Positions 50,577 to 59,828 of a DNA stretch of 64,000 bases are shown in pieces. This stretch comes from Janthinobacterium sp. GW458P (GTDB taxonomy: Bacteria > Pseudomonadota > Gammaproteobacteria > Burkholderiales > Burkholderiaceae_D), in the NCBI RefSeq assembly GCF_002127585.1, contig NZ_NEGZ01000001.1, positions 68,345 through 132,344 on the forward strand, in the 5' to 3' direction. A program made the translations under genes and the position numbers. Numbering within the stretch: position 1 is the stretch's first letter; every line of letters begins with the position of its first letter. The notes beneath the pieces are model-generated. The model was not told the origin of the DNA. It saw only the letters and a program-made list of their open reading frames with translations, and did not search any database.

Positions 50577-51584
50577 ATGAAAGCATCCGCCAGTCCTGCC
50601 AGAAGCAGCGGCCGCACAACACCTGCCACAACGCAGTCGTCGCCCGATGCCGCCTTCGCTCAGTCTTCGTTGGGACAGGCGTTGATGCATGTGCTGGCCA
50701 GCGGTTCTGCCTCGCAGCGGCAGATCGCCGACTACCTGCTGCGCAACCAGATGCGCGTCATTGCGCTGGGTATCGAAGAATTGGCCGACAGCTGCCAGGT
50801 GTCGACGGCCACCATCAGCCGCTTCGCGCGCGACATCGGCCAGAAGAATTATTCGGCCATGCGCGGCGCCATGGCCGAAACCTTGCAGGCGCTGCTGCAG
50901 CCGGTCGACAAGCTACGGCATACGATAGAGCGTCGCGCGCGCGCCACTTCGCCAGTCACGGAAAGTCTGGAATATGCGGCCGCGAACATCGCCGCCACGT
51001 CCGCCGCCTTGTCGCTGCCCGATATGCACGCCGTGGTACGGCGCCTGACGCACGCCAAGGTCGTGTATGTGATGGGTTTTGGCCTGTCTGCCAACCTGGC
51101 AGGCATGCTGGTGCAGCATCTGCAACCGTTTTGCCCGCATGTGGTGGAAGTGGTGGGCATCGGCGGCTCGGAAGTGGCGGCCGGCCACCTCGTCAACCTG
51201 ACGGCACAGGACGTGCTGCTGGTGATTTCCTTCCCCCGCTATACGCTCGACTGCGTCGGCCTGGCCAGCTTTGCGCGCGACCGCGGCGCCTGCATCGTGG
51301 CGCTCACCGACTCTCCCGCGTCGCCACTGGCCGAATTGGCCGACCACGCGCTGTATGCGCAAAGCAGGCATCCCGTTCTGCCCAGCAGCGCCAGCACGGC
51401 GCTGGCCATGATCGAGGCGCTGGCCGTGGCGCTGATGGTATCGAACAGGGACAACGTCGACAAGGCCGCACGCCTGAGCGAGGTGATCGCCGCCTACCTC
51501 TATGGCGGCGAATACGGGGTGCAGCCCCCCAGGAAAACGGCAGCACAGCAGCGCAAGGCGGTACCTAAAAAGCAGTCATTATAA
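50577..51584 (+). CDS. MurR/RpiR-family transcriptional regulator
   Basis: 335 residues. After a Ser/Ala/Thr-rich leader of about 30 residues comes the RpiR helix-turn-helix (about 35-110: ASQRQIADYLLRNQMRVIALGIEELADSCQVSTATISRFARDIG), then a SIS domain with VYVMGFGLSANLAGMLVQHL and VLLVISFPRYT. SIS domains usually bind sugar phosphates, but RpiR members that control non-sugar pathways exist. It is followed after 33 bp by a TonB receptor and then cyanophycinase, so it is the local regulator, repressing or activating both divergent units. Confidence 0.93.
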   Translation: MKASASPARSSGRTTPATTQSSPDAAFAQSSLGQALMHVLASGSASQRQIADYLLRNQMRVIALGIEELADSCQVSTATISRFARDIGQKNYSAMRGAMAETLQALLQPVDKLRHTIERRARATSPVTESLEYAAANIAATSAALSLPDMHAVVRRLTHAKVVYVMGFGLSANLAGMLVQHLQPFCPHVVEVVGIGGSEVAAGHLVNLTAQDVLLVISFPRYTLDCVGLASFARDRGACIVALTDSPASPLAELADHALYAQSRHPVLPSSASTALAMIEALAVALMVSNRDNVDKAARLSEVIAAYLYGGEYGVQPPRKTAAQQRKAVPKKQSL

Positions 51585-51617
51585 AAATCAGGGTCAACAC
51601 CATCCGGGAGAGCGGGA

Positions 51618-54362
51618 ATGCAGACGAAAAAACAACAGGACGGAACTGCGCTGCCACGTGAAGCGGTACTGGCGCATGCCGTGCGCCTGACGCTGGGCAT
51701 TTTGAGCGCCACGGCGGCGCTGGCCATGCCGGGCAGCGCCGCGCTGGCGCAAGAGCTGGCGCAGCCCAAACTGCAGCGCGTGGAAATCACGGGATCGGCC
51801 ATCAAGCGCCTGGAATCGGAGACGGCGCTGCCGGTGCAGATCATCACGCGCGCCGATATCGAAAAAGCGGGCGTGACGACGGCGGCCGAGCTGATGGCGC
51901 GCGTGTCGGCCAACGTGGGCGGACTGACCGATGGGGCCAGCATCAACGTGGGCGGCGACCAGCGCGGCTTCAACAGCGCCAACCTGCGCGGCGTGGGCAC
52001 GTCATCGACCCTGGTGCTGCTTAATGGCCGGCGCATGGCCAACTTTGCCTCGCCCGGTGACGATGCGGGCGTTGACCTGAACAACATTCCCGCCGCCGCC
52101 CTGCAGCGCGTGGAAGTATTGCTCGACGGTGCTTCAGCCCTGTACGGCACGGACGCTATCGGCGGCGTCATTAATTTTATTACACGCAAGGATTACCAGG
52201 GCGTGGAGCTGAATGCCTACGGCGGCGGCACGCAGGAAGGCGGGGCCGGCAAGCGCACGGCCAGCATCACGGCAGGCACGGGCGACCTGGCGGAGGATGG
52301 CTATAATATCTTTGCCGTGGTCGACCTGCAGAAAACTGACCGCCTGAGCACCTCGCAGCGCAAGTTCATTCCGAACCTGCATGTGCCGGAGCGCCTCGGT
52401 CATTTGCTGTCCAGTTACACCAGTCCGGCGAATATCCGCCTGAGCAGCGACCAGCGCGACTACCTGCAGGAGCAGGGTTTTCTGCTCAATGGCCAGCCGA
52501 TCACGAATCGCCTGATCAATCTGTCGATTCCAGGCTGCAGCGGACCGGCCAATGTGTACCTGCCGGCCGGCACGGGCGGCGTCGATGCGTGTACCTATAA
52601 CTATATGGGCGACACCGAGCTGTATCCGAAAACGGACAAGCAGAACCTGCTGACCCGCGGCGTCCTCAAATTGAACAACGATCACCAGTTGTATGCGGAA
52701 GTGGCGTTGAGCCGTTCGCGCAGCTATTACGTGGGATCGACAGCGCGGCCGGATGGCGAAATCGATGCCAGCATGGTGCCGCAGCTGAGCGCTGCCGGGT
52801 TGACCGGCACGCTGGCCCTGCGCATCCGCCTGAACGAAGCGGGCATGCGCACCAGCGAATTGACCAGCGAAAGCCAGCGCTACGTGGTGGGCGCCACCGG
52901 CACCGTGGGCGGCTGGGATTACGACGTGGGCTTGAATCACAGTGTCAATGTGGTCAGGGACAAGGACACGCACGGCTACCTCCTGGCCGACCAGCTACAA
53001 AAGGGCATCACGGATGGCACCATCAATCCCTTCGGCCCCTCCAGCGCTGCGGGTAAGGCGCTGCTTGAGAACATCCAGGTCAACGACGAAGTGCGGCATG
53101 CGCGCGGCGTCATGGATGCGCTCGATTTCAAGGTGTCGCGTGCCTTGATGTCCATGGGCGGCGGCGACATGGCGCTGGCGGTGGGCGGCGAAGTGCGGCG
53201 CGAGCGCACGGACTTCCGGCCATCCGCATTGCTAATGAGCGGTAACATCACCAACGATGACGCGCCCGAAGGCGGCGTGGCCACCAGCGACAGCCGCAAT
53301 GTGCAAGCCATCTATAGTGAATTGTTATTGCCGTTCAGCAAGCAATGGCAGGCGCAGCTGTCCGGCCGCTATGACCATTACCAGCAGGTGGGCGGCGCCC
53401 TCAGTCCGAAGGTCGGCCTGACCTACATGCCCAGCAAGCAGGTGCTGCTGCGCGCCTCGGCCGGCAAGGGTTTCCGGGCGCCGTCGATGTCGGACCTGCA
53501 CCGGCCCACTGTCTATAGCCAGACGGCGACCCTGCCCGATCCCGTGTACTGCGAAGCCGAGAACAACGACTACTCTGTCTGCGCCGACAACTGGCGTACG
53601 CGCCGCTACAGCAACGACAAACTGAAACCGGAGCGCAGCCGCCAGTTCACGGCCGGCGTGGTGCTCGAACCCGGCCAGCACTGGACCTTCAGCCTGGATT
53701 ACTGGAATATCAGGCGCACGGACCTGATCAGCGAAATCGGCGACGACATCATCCTGTCCAACCTGTCCAAGTACGGCAACCTCGTACACCGCGACGAAGA
53801 CAATGGAATCCGCTACATCGAGCTGCGCAAGGAAAACCGCGGCGCGCAAAAAGCCTCGGGCATCGATATCACGGCCGACCTGCATGGCGTAAAAACGGCA
53901 TGGGGGCATTTCGGCGGCCACCTGAGCGGCACCTACGTGCTCGATTCGAAAATCCAGACCAGCCCTGGCGATACTTTTGTCAGCAATCTCAATAAATTCG
54001 TCACGGACGGCGTGGTGCAGCGCTGGCGCCACACGATTACCCTGGATTGGGACCACGGGCCGTATTCGGCCAGCCTGTCGAACACGTATTCGAGCGGCTA
54101 CGATGACCAGAACTCGGCCATCAATACCGACGACGGCAGCGTGGTCAAAGCGAACCGGGTGAAGGCCTATACGCTGTGGGACATGTCGGGCGCGTATGCG
54201 GTCAGCCAGCAGTTCAAGCTGCGCGCCGGCATCCAGAATCTGTTCAATACCAGTCCGCCATACTCGAACCAGGCGTATTTTTTCCTGTCCGGCTATGACC
54301 CCAGCTACGCGGACCCGCGTGGGCGGCGCTTCTATGCCAGCGCCAGTTACAGTTTCAGGTAA
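51618..54362 (+). CDS. TonB-dependent outer membrane receptor, candidate cyanophycin-peptide receptor
   Basis: 914 residues with GGGAG upstream. A signal peptide ends near AALAQE, then a TonB-box-like LQRVEITGSAIKR, plug domain (NLRGVGTSSTLVLLNGRRMANF, RVEVLLDGASALYGTDAIGGVINFITRKDYQG) and a large barrel ending in the aromatic YASASYSFR. It belongs to the long proteobacterial group with ITGSxIKR boxes, many of which import peptides or glycans. Its place between the RpiR regulator and a secreted cyanophycinase suggests uptake of cyanophycin fragments such as beta-Asp-Arg. Confidence 0.92.
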   Translation: MQTKKQQDGTALPREAVLAHAVRLTLGILSATAALAMPGSAALAQELAQPKLQRVEITGSAIKRLESETALPVQIITRADIEKAGVTTAAELMARVSANVGGLTDGASINVGGDQRGFNSANLRGVGTSSTLVLLNGRRMANFASPGDDAGVDLNNIPAAALQRVEVLLDGASALYGTDAIGGVINFITRKDYQGVELNAYGGGTQEGGAGKRTASITAGTGDLAEDGYNIFAVVDLQKTDRLSTSQRKFIPNLHVPERLGHLLSSYTSPANIRLSSDQRDYLQEQGFLLNGQPITNRLINLSIPGCSGPANVYLPAGTGGVDACTYNYMGDTELYPKTDKQNLLTRGVLKLNNDHQLYAEVALSRSRSYYVGSTARPDGEIDASMVPQLSAAGLTGTLALRIRLNEAGMRTSELTSESQRYVVGATGTVGGWDYDVGLNHSVNVVRDKDTHGYLLADQLQKGITDGTINPFGPSSAAGKALLENIQVNDEVRHARGVMDALDFKVSRALMSMGGGDMALAVGGEVRRERTDFRPSALLMSGNITNDDAPEGGVATSDSRNVQAIYSELLLPFSKQWQAQLSGRYDHYQQVGGALSPKVGLTYMPSKQVLLRASAGKGFRAPSMSDLHRPTVYSQTATLPDPVYCEAENNDYSVCADNWRTRRYSNDKLKPERSRQFTAGVVLEPGQHWTFSLDYWNIRRTDLISEIGDDIILSNLSKYGNLVHRDEDNGIRYIELRKENRGAQKASGIDITADLHGVKTAWGHFGGHLSGTYVLDSKIQTSPGDTFVSNLNKFVTDGVVQRWRHTITLDWDHGPYSASLSNTYSSGYDDQNSAINTDDGSVVKANRVKAYTLWDMSGAYAVSQQFKLRAGIQNLFNTSPPYSNQAYFFLSGYDPSYADPRGRRFYASASYSFR

Positions 54363-54518
54363 ACGGCCGGAAAACACGAGATACCGCAATACCGCTGTCA
54401 CACACAGCGGGTAGTATCGTAGTTCGATGGAGTTGGATTGCAAGCAGCAGTATTGGCAGCAAAGGCGCATGCCAGTATCAACAAGTGTGCGCCACTTTCT
54501 TTGCATTTGAAAGGCACC

Positions 54519-55772
54519 ATGAAATCATCCGCAAGCCTGTATCAGAAATTCTGTGCCACGCTGCTGTCCGCGCTGGCGTTGTGCTGCTTCCACGCCATGG
54601 CGGCGCCCGGCGGCAGCGCCATCGGCAGTGCGCCGCAGGGCACCCTCGTCATTATCGGCGGCGGCCTGCGTGCCGACAATGCCGAAGTGTGGCAGCGCAT
54701 CGTCAAGTTGTCGGGTGGTCCAGGCGCGCGCATCGCCGTGCTGGCCTCGGCCGCGATGAACCCGGAAAAATCGGGTGAAAGCATTATCAAAAAACTCAAT
54801 CAATATGGCGCCGATGCCTTTTTCGTGCCGCTGGCCGTCAAGCTGGCCAATCGCGATTACCGCAAGGCTGCAGAAGACCCGGCCATCGTGACGCAGATCA
54901 AGTCGGCCACCGGCATCTATTTTGCCGGCGGCGACCAGGGCCGCATCACGCAAGCCCTGCTGCGCCCGGACGGCAGCCGCACGGCCGCGCTGGAAGCCAT
55001 CTGGTCGGTCTACCGCAACGGCGGCGTGATCGCCGGTTCCAGCGCCGGCGCGGCCATCATGAGCACCACCATGTTCTATGATGCCAAGCCCGTGCTGGAC
55101 ATGCTGAAAATGGGCGTGACGGATGGCCGCGAAATCGCGCCGGGCCTGGGCTTCATCGGCAGCGACGTCTTCGTCGACCAGCATTTGCTGGTGCGTGGCC
55201 GTTTCGCGCGCATGATTCCCGTGATGCTGAAAAAAGGCTATCACCTGGGACTGGGCATCGATGAAAACAGCGCCATGGTGGTCGACGCCATGCGCGATGT
55301 GGAGGTCATCGGCTACAGTGGCGCCCTGTTGATCGACCTGTCGGGCGCCATCAGCGATCGCGGCGTGAAGAATTTCAATATCAGCAATGCGGCCATCAGT
55401 TACCTGGACCGGGGCGACAAATTCAATCTCGTCACGCGCGTGTTTACGCCCTCACCCGACAAGGCCGACAACAAGCTCGATCCGAACCAGCCCGACATGC
55501 GCGAACCCGTGTTTACCAACGATATCCTCGGCAACAACGCCGTGCTGGACCTGATGGGTAACCTGATCGACAATGCCCAGCAGGAAGCCATCGGCATCGC
55601 CTTCGGCAACCCGCGCGACCCGTATCCGGACCTGGGCTTCGAATTCCGCTTCAGTAAAACGGTCAACAGCGTCGGCTACAGCTCGACCGAGGCGGAAGCG
55701 TACTCGGTACTGAAACTGCGCCTTGACATCCGCCCGATCCAGCTGCGCCAGCCCCTGTACCGCTACAAGTAG
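54519..55772 (+). CDS. cphE: Secreted cyanophycinase (CphE-like)
   Basis: 417 residues from ATG 54519 (AAAGG 4 bp upstream); in-frame codons from 54438 precede the signal and are not coding. A Sec signal ends near HAMAAP. S51-family fold: TLVIIGGGLRADN, YFAGGDQGRITQ (Gln binding the Asp backbone), and the nucleophile elbow IAGSSAGAAIM with Ser175, then GLGFIGSDVFVDQHLLVRGRFARM. Cyanophycinase cuts the polymer to beta-Asp-Arg. The signal peptide and the length over 400 match extracellular CphE rather than the intracellular CphB of about 275 residues. No cyanophycin synthetase is in the window, so the polymer is probably foreign. Confidence 0.92.
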   Translation: MKSSASLYQKFCATLLSALALCCFHAMAAPGGSAIGSAPQGTLVIIGGGLRADNAEVWQRIVKLSGGPGARIAVLASAAMNPEKSGESIIKKLNQYGADAFFVPLAVKLANRDYRKAAEDPAIVTQIKSATGIYFAGGDQGRITQALLRPDGSRTAALEAIWSVYRNGGVIAGSSAGAAIMSTTMFYDAKPVLDMLKMGVTDGREIAPGLGFIGSDVFVDQHLLVRGRFARMIPVMLKKGYHLGLGIDENSAMVVDAMRDVEVIGYSGALLIDLSGAISDRGVKNFNISNAAISYLDRGDKFNLVTRVFTPSPDKADNKLDPNQPDMREPVFTNDILGNNAVLDLMGNLIDNAQQEAIGIAFGNPRDPYPDLGFEFRFSKTVNSVGYSSTEAEAYSVLKLRLDIRPIQLRQPLYRYK

Positions 55773-56965
55773 CTTGCGCCGGCACGCCGCCAGCGGGGCC
55801 GGGCCGCGATCGTCAAGGCCCGCAGCAGCCACTCGACGGGGCCATACGCGTGGCCGCGCAGCCACCAGCGGCTCAATGGAAGCTGCAGGCTGAAGATGAT
55901 GGCGGCCAGCACCAGGGCGCCCAGCGGCGAGACGCTGCCCATCAAGCGCGCGCCATACGCGAGGAACAGCCAGGCGCAGACGGCCGACTGCAGCAGGTAG
56001 TTCGACAGGGCCATGCGGCCCGTGTCGGCCAGCAGCGCAAACAGCATGCTGTCGCGCAGGCGCTCGAACAGGGCCAGCGCCAGCGCCAGGTAGGCGCCCG
56101 CCAGCAGCGGCGCGCTCGCCAGGCCGACGGCCAGTCCCGCTACCTGCCATGCCTGACTGTCGACATACACGGAGGTCCACGCATAAATGGCCGCGCCGGG
56201 CACACCCACCAGCGCGCCGGCCCACAGCAGGCGCCGGCGCAGCGGCAGATAGTCGGCGGCGTGCAGCAGCATCTCGCGCTTGCCGGCAGCCAGGCCGCAC
56301 AGGAACATGGCCAGCGCGCAGGGCGCCTGCACCAGCAGCAGGACGATCCAGATTTCACTCAGTTCGCGCAGGTGCTGATTGACGACGGCGGCCGGCGTGG
56401 CGCGGTAGGCGGCCAGCGCGCTTGCCGCTTTCTGGGCCATCGCCACGGCGCTGTCCGCAGCGTCGCCCGCCGGCTGCAGGCTTTGCAGCCAGGCCATGCC
56501 TGACCAGAATGCCGCGCAGACGACGACTAGCACCAGGGCCAGGGACAGCGCCTGGCGTTCGCCGCAGCGGTGCAGCGCCAGCAGGACGATGCCCAGCACG
56601 GCGTAGGTGGTCAGTATGTCGCCATGAAACAGGAACACGGCATGCATGGCGCCAATCAGCCACAGGCCTGCTTGCCGGCGCAGCATGCGCGGCACGAATG
56701 GCGCCTCGGCGCGCGTGGCCGCCTGCATCTGCAAGGTGAAGCTGTAACCGAACAGGAAGGAAAACAGCAGATAGAACTTGGTCTCGAACAGCAGCGCGAC
56801 GAGAAAATGCGTGGCGCGGTCGACGCCGCCGTGAAAGGCCGGATCGCTCAAGCCCAGGCCGAACCACGGCGTGGCGAAGGCGCCGATATTGACGACCAGG
56901 ATGCCGAACAGGGCACAGCCGCGTAGGGCGTCGACGTCGGCGATGCGCGTGGGCGGGACTTTCAT
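55763..56965 (-). CDS. DUF418-domain (YeiB-like) membrane protein
   Basis: 400 residues, about ten hydrophobic helices. The opening RIADVDALRGCALFGILVVNI with Asp and Arg is the YeiB/DUF418 hallmark, followed by ETKFYLLFSFLFGYSF, and near the end RMALSNYLLQSAVCAWLF and GPVEWLLRALT. The family is related to acyltransferase 3 proteins, and its function is unknown. The start overlaps the stop of the upstream tetR gene by 4 bp (operon), and the stop overlaps the convergent cyanophycinase end by 10 bp. Confidence 0.92.
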   Translation of the reverse strand: MKVPPTRIADVDALRGCALFGILVVNIGAFATPWFGLGLSDPAFHGGVDRATHFLVALLFETKFYLLFSFLFGYSFTLQMQAATRAEAPFVPRMLRRQAGLWLIGAMHAVFLFHGDILTTYAVLGIVLLALHRCGERQALSLALVLVVVCAAFWSGMAWLQSLQPAGDAADSAVAMAQKAASALAAYRATPAAVVNQHLRELSEIWIVLLLVQAPCALAMFLCGLAAGKREMLLHAADYLPLRRRLLWAGALVGVPGAAIYAWTSVYVDSQAWQVAGLAVGLASAPLLAGAYLALALALFERLRDSMLFALLADTGRMALSNYLLQSAVCAWLFLAYGARLMGSVSPLGALVLAAIIFSLQLPLSRWWLRGHAYGPVEWLLRALTIAARPRWRRAGASYL

Positions 56966-57576
56966 GGCGCCGCTGTTGCCCGGACCGGGTGCAGGAAGCG
57001 TGCCAGCAGCAGGTGCAAACCGGCGCGCTGCGCCAGCGGCGCGTAATCGGGATCGACGGCGACCCGGTTGAAGATGCCGTCGATCAGCGCGGCGATCCAG
57101 CCGGCCGTTTGCGCGGGGTCCAGCGCCGCGTCGATCTGGCCTGCTGCCGCCGCCTCTTCCAGCAAGGTTTGCAGGCCGCCGCGCAGGCCGGCGTCATTGC
57201 GCGCCACCCTGGCCGCGATGTCCGTGTCGCGCATCGCTTCAGCGGAAATTTCCAGCGTCAGGCCCGCAAAGTCCGCGTCGGCCGCCAGCGCCAGCACCAG
57301 GTCCATGAAGTCGAGCAAGGCGCCGTATGCATCCGCGCTGCCTTGCAGGCCGGCGAAATAGGCTGCCGTCTCGCTGCCTTCCTGGTCGACGATGGCGCCG
57401 ATGATGGCTTGCTTGGTGGGGAAATAATGAAACAGGTTGCCGGGACTCATGCCCGCCTGCGCGCAGATGGCGGCGGTGCTGGTCTGGTGAAAGCCCTTGC
57501 GGGCGAAGCAGCTGCGCGCCGCCGTGAGAATGGCGGCGCGGCGCGCCGCATGTTTGTCGGGATCGATGGTGCGCAT
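56962..57576 (-). CDS. TetR/AcrR-family transcriptional regulator
   Basis: 204 residues. N-terminal helix-turn-helix at about residues 10-55: RRAAILTAARSCFARKGFHQTSTAAICAQAGMSPGNLFHYFPTKQAI. The C-terminal ligand domain is all-helical and variable. It is the first gene of a two-gene operon with the DUF418 protein. A perfect 18-bp palindrome lies 18 bp before its start codon, in line with autoregulation. Confidence 0.94.
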   Translation of the reverse strand: MRTIDPDKHAARRAAILTAARSCFARKGFHQTSTAAICAQAGMSPGNLFHYFPTKQAIIGAIVDQEGSETAAYFAGLQGSADAYGALLDFMDLVLALAADADFAGLTLEISAEAMRDTDIAARVARNDAGLRGGLQTLLEEAAAAGQIDAALDPAQTAGWIAALIDGIFNRVAVDPDYAPLAQRAGLHLLLARFLHPVRATAAP

Positions 57577-57594
57577 GGTGTTTGGCGGCCCTTT

Positions 57595-57612
57595 TAATTA
57601 ATCGATTAATTA
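57595..57612. promoter_or_regulatory. 18-bp perfect palindrome, probable TetR operator
   Basis: TAATTAATCGATTAATTA is its own complement. It begins 18 bp upstream of the minus-strand TetR start codon and 167 bp upstream of the M64 peptidase gene. The AT-rich palindrome with a central CG is typical of TetR-family operators. Confidence 0.75.
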
Positions 57613-57778
57613 GTCTAATATAAAGGGATTACGCGACGCGGTCAAGCTGGGTGCTTTGCAGCGCCGATTCCTGTCGCTACAATGTGCCGCACCGGATTTT
57701 TCCATGCCCGCCGCCGGCGCCGCTGTTTGTTCGGAAAACCGTTTCTTTTACCCGTTTTTCTACCGTGTTAGGAATGAG

Positions 57779-59212
57779 ATGCAGCAGACCCCGATCCGAT
57801 CCCTCCTGTGCGCGCTGGCGCTGGCCGCCGGCATGGTTCCCGCCGTGCAGGCGGCCCAGCCAGCCACCATGCGCCTCGATTACCAGCATAGCGGCAATGC
57901 GCTGGGTGAACATTATGCGGTCGAGCGCGTGCTGGTCGAGCCCTTGCCATGGCCGGGCAACCTGGCGCGCCCCATCGACGACAGCAATCGCGGCAACAAC
58001 ATGCTGGAAGTGGTCGACATCAAGTCGGGTCAGGTGCTGTATTCGCGTGGTTTTTCCACCATTTTCGGCGAATGGGCCAGCACCGACGAAGCGAAAACCA
58101 CCACGCGGGCCTTCCAGGAATCCGTGCGCTTCCCGCAGCCCGAGCGCCCGGTGCGCGTGCGCATCCTGAAACGCGACGAGCGCGGCCTGTTTTCCATTGT
58201 GTGGAGCACCGATGTCGACCCTGCCGCGCAGGATGTGATCCACAAACAGCCGCCGGCGCCCGTCAAGCCGATACCGATCCGCATCAGTGGGCCATCGAGC
58301 GACAAGGTCGACCTGCTGATCATGGGCGACGGCTACACGGCGGCCGAAATGGACAAGTTCGAGGCGACGGCGCGCAAGCTGGCCGAGCACCTGTTTACCG
58401 TCTCGCCATTTCGCGAGCGGGCCAATGACTTCAACCTGTGGGCCATGGCCGCGCCGACGCAGGAGTCAGGCGTGTCGCGTCCATCGACGGGCGTGCACCA
58501 CGCCTCGCCGCTGGGCACGCGCTACGATATCTTCGGCAGCGAGCGCTATGTGCTGACGACGGACAACCGCGCCCTGCGCGACCTGGCGCAATACGCGCCG
58601 TATGAGTTCATCGAAATCCTCGTCAATAACGATACCTATGGCGGCGGCGGCATCTTCGGCCAGTTCAGCACGGCGGCGGCGAACAACGATTGGGCCAATT
58701 ACCTGTTCGTGCATGAATTCGGCCACCATTTCGCCGGCCTGGCCGACGAGTACTACACTTCGCCCGTGGCCTATCAGTCGAATGGCGAGCGCCAGGAACC
58801 GTGGGAGCCGAACGCCACGGCGCTGCGCGATCCGTCCAAACTGAAATGGAAGAGCCACATCAAGGCCGGCACGCCGCTGCCGACGCCATGGCCGAAGGAA
58901 GCGTACGACAGCCATGCGCGTGAGTATCAGCAGCAGCGCGCGGCCCTGCGGGCGGCGAACCGCCCGGAAAGCGAGATGAGCGCCTTGTTCAAGGCCGACC
59001 TGGCCTACACGCAGCAGTTGTTTTCCAAGGCCCCGCAGCGTCATGCGGTGGGCGCGTTCGAGGGGGCGAACTACGAATCGTCCGGTTACTACCGGCCCGA
59101 GATGCAATGCATCATGTTTGACCGCAGCGAGACCTTCTGTTCCGTGTGCCGGGATGGCATCAGCACCATCATCGACCTGTATTCGCGTCCTGCGGCAGCG
59201 CCGGGCAAATAA
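57779..59212 (+). CDS. Secreted M64-family (IgA peptidase-like) metallopeptidase
   Basis: 477 residues from ATG 57779 (AGGA 5 bp upstream). Sec signal ending near VQAAQ, an N-terminal beta domain to about residue 160 (peptidase M64 N-terminal type), then the catalytic domain with VDLLIMGDGYTAAEM and the zinc motif HEFGHHFAGLADEY (H312, H316, D323-type third ligand). A tail with CIMFDRSETFCSVCRDGI has cysteines likely in disulfides. Known relatives include the IgA-cleaving enzyme of Clostridium ramosum; in soil and water bacteria the substrate is unknown. It is a single gene with its own terminator. Confidence 0.92.
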   Translation: MQQTPIRSLLCALALAAGMVPAVQAAQPATMRLDYQHSGNALGEHYAVERVLVEPLPWPGNLARPIDDSNRGNNMLEVVDIKSGQVLYSRGFSTIFGEWASTDEAKTTTRAFQESVRFPQPERPVRVRILKRDERGLFSIVWSTDVDPAAQDVIHKQPPAPVKPIPIRISGPSSDKVDLLIMGDGYTAAEMDKFEATARKLAEHLFTVSPFRERANDFNLWAMAAPTQESGVSRPSTGVHHASPLGTRYDIFGSERYVLTTDNRALRDLAQYAPYEFIEILVNNDTYGGGGIFGQFSTAAANNDWANYLFVHEFGHHFAGLADEYYTSPVAYQSNGERQEPWEPNATALRDPSKLKWKSHIKAGTPLPTPWPKEAYDSHAREYQQQRAALRAANRPESEMSALFKADLAYTQQLFSKAPQRHAVGAFEGANYESSGYYRPEMQCIMFDRSETFCSVCRDGISTIIDLYSRPAAAPGK

Positions 59213-59244
59213 TGCCGTTTCTGTCATTCCTGTAATTCATGGTA

Positions 59245-59281
59245 GGCCATGTTGCAATGCAATAGCATGGCCGCCTTTTTT
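59245..59281 (+). terminator. Rho-independent terminator of the M64 gene
   Basis: GGCCATG and CATGGCC form a perfect stem with an inner TTGC/GCAA pair, followed by GCCTTTTTT. It is 32 bp after the stop. Confidence 0.82.
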
Positions 59282-59454
59282 GCCTTTCCTCCCCTTCCTG
59301 CGTCGCAGCCGTGCATCTGTGCTGGTGTTTCCAGCAATACCAATTTACGTTTGCTGCTGCCCTTTTCTTCCCGTCAGCCCGATACTGTTATTAAATACAT
59401 ATGACGATTCGATTGCTTAGAAATTATTTCATTTAAATAATATTGATGTAGAAT

Positions 59455-59510
59455 TTGATGTACATCAATGTTGCATCGCCGCAATCGCACTTATAGTTGA
59501 CCTAGCTCAA
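59455..59510 (+). promoter_or_regulatory. FNR/ANR-type promoter with two boxes
   Basis: TTGATGTACATCAA at 59455-59468 is a perfect match to TTGAT-N4-ATCAA. A second, weaker box TTGACCTAGCTCAA lies at 59497-59510, 42 bp further. TATAGT at 59492-59497 fits a -10 element. With a start site near 59504 the first box is centred at about -41.5, the classic class II activator position, and the second covers the start site. The genes downstream are a short open frame and a FabI-type reductase. Confidence 0.65.
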
Positions 59511-59642
59511 AAGCGTTCTGCATGCGGATCGGACACATCGCGAATCACGCATCGAAATGCTGTAGAGTAATTTTCGCCCCGTACCAGTTCCCCGAGAATG
59601 CACTGGTGCGGGCTTCGAATTTCAGTGACGGAAGCCAGATTC

Positions 59643-59828
59643 ATGAAGATGCCGATCCCCGCGCCCGACGCGTGCAGTACCCTCCATCCCCACACTCCCA
59701 TCGTGTTGCCCTATGCGCGTGCCGGCGGCATGACGCTGGCCACTGGCGCCGCCGCCGTCTGCGCTGGCGCGGTGCCGTGCGTGCACGCGGCCACGCCCTG
59801 GCCGCCATTGCGTCCGTCCAGGTCATGA
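59643..59828 (+). CDS. Possible small leader protein, 61 aa
   Basis: ATG 59643 has GGAAG about 10 bp upstream, and its TGA overlaps the start of the FabI-like gene (ATGA). The product has a middle hydrophobic stretch (GGMTLATGAAAVCAGAVPCVHAA) but no family resemblance. The overlap suggests translational coupling; it may be only a leader frame. Low confidence. Confidence 0.3.
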   Translation: MKMPIPAPDACSTLHPHTPIVLPYARAGGMTLATGAAAVCAGAVPCVHAATPWPPLRPSRS

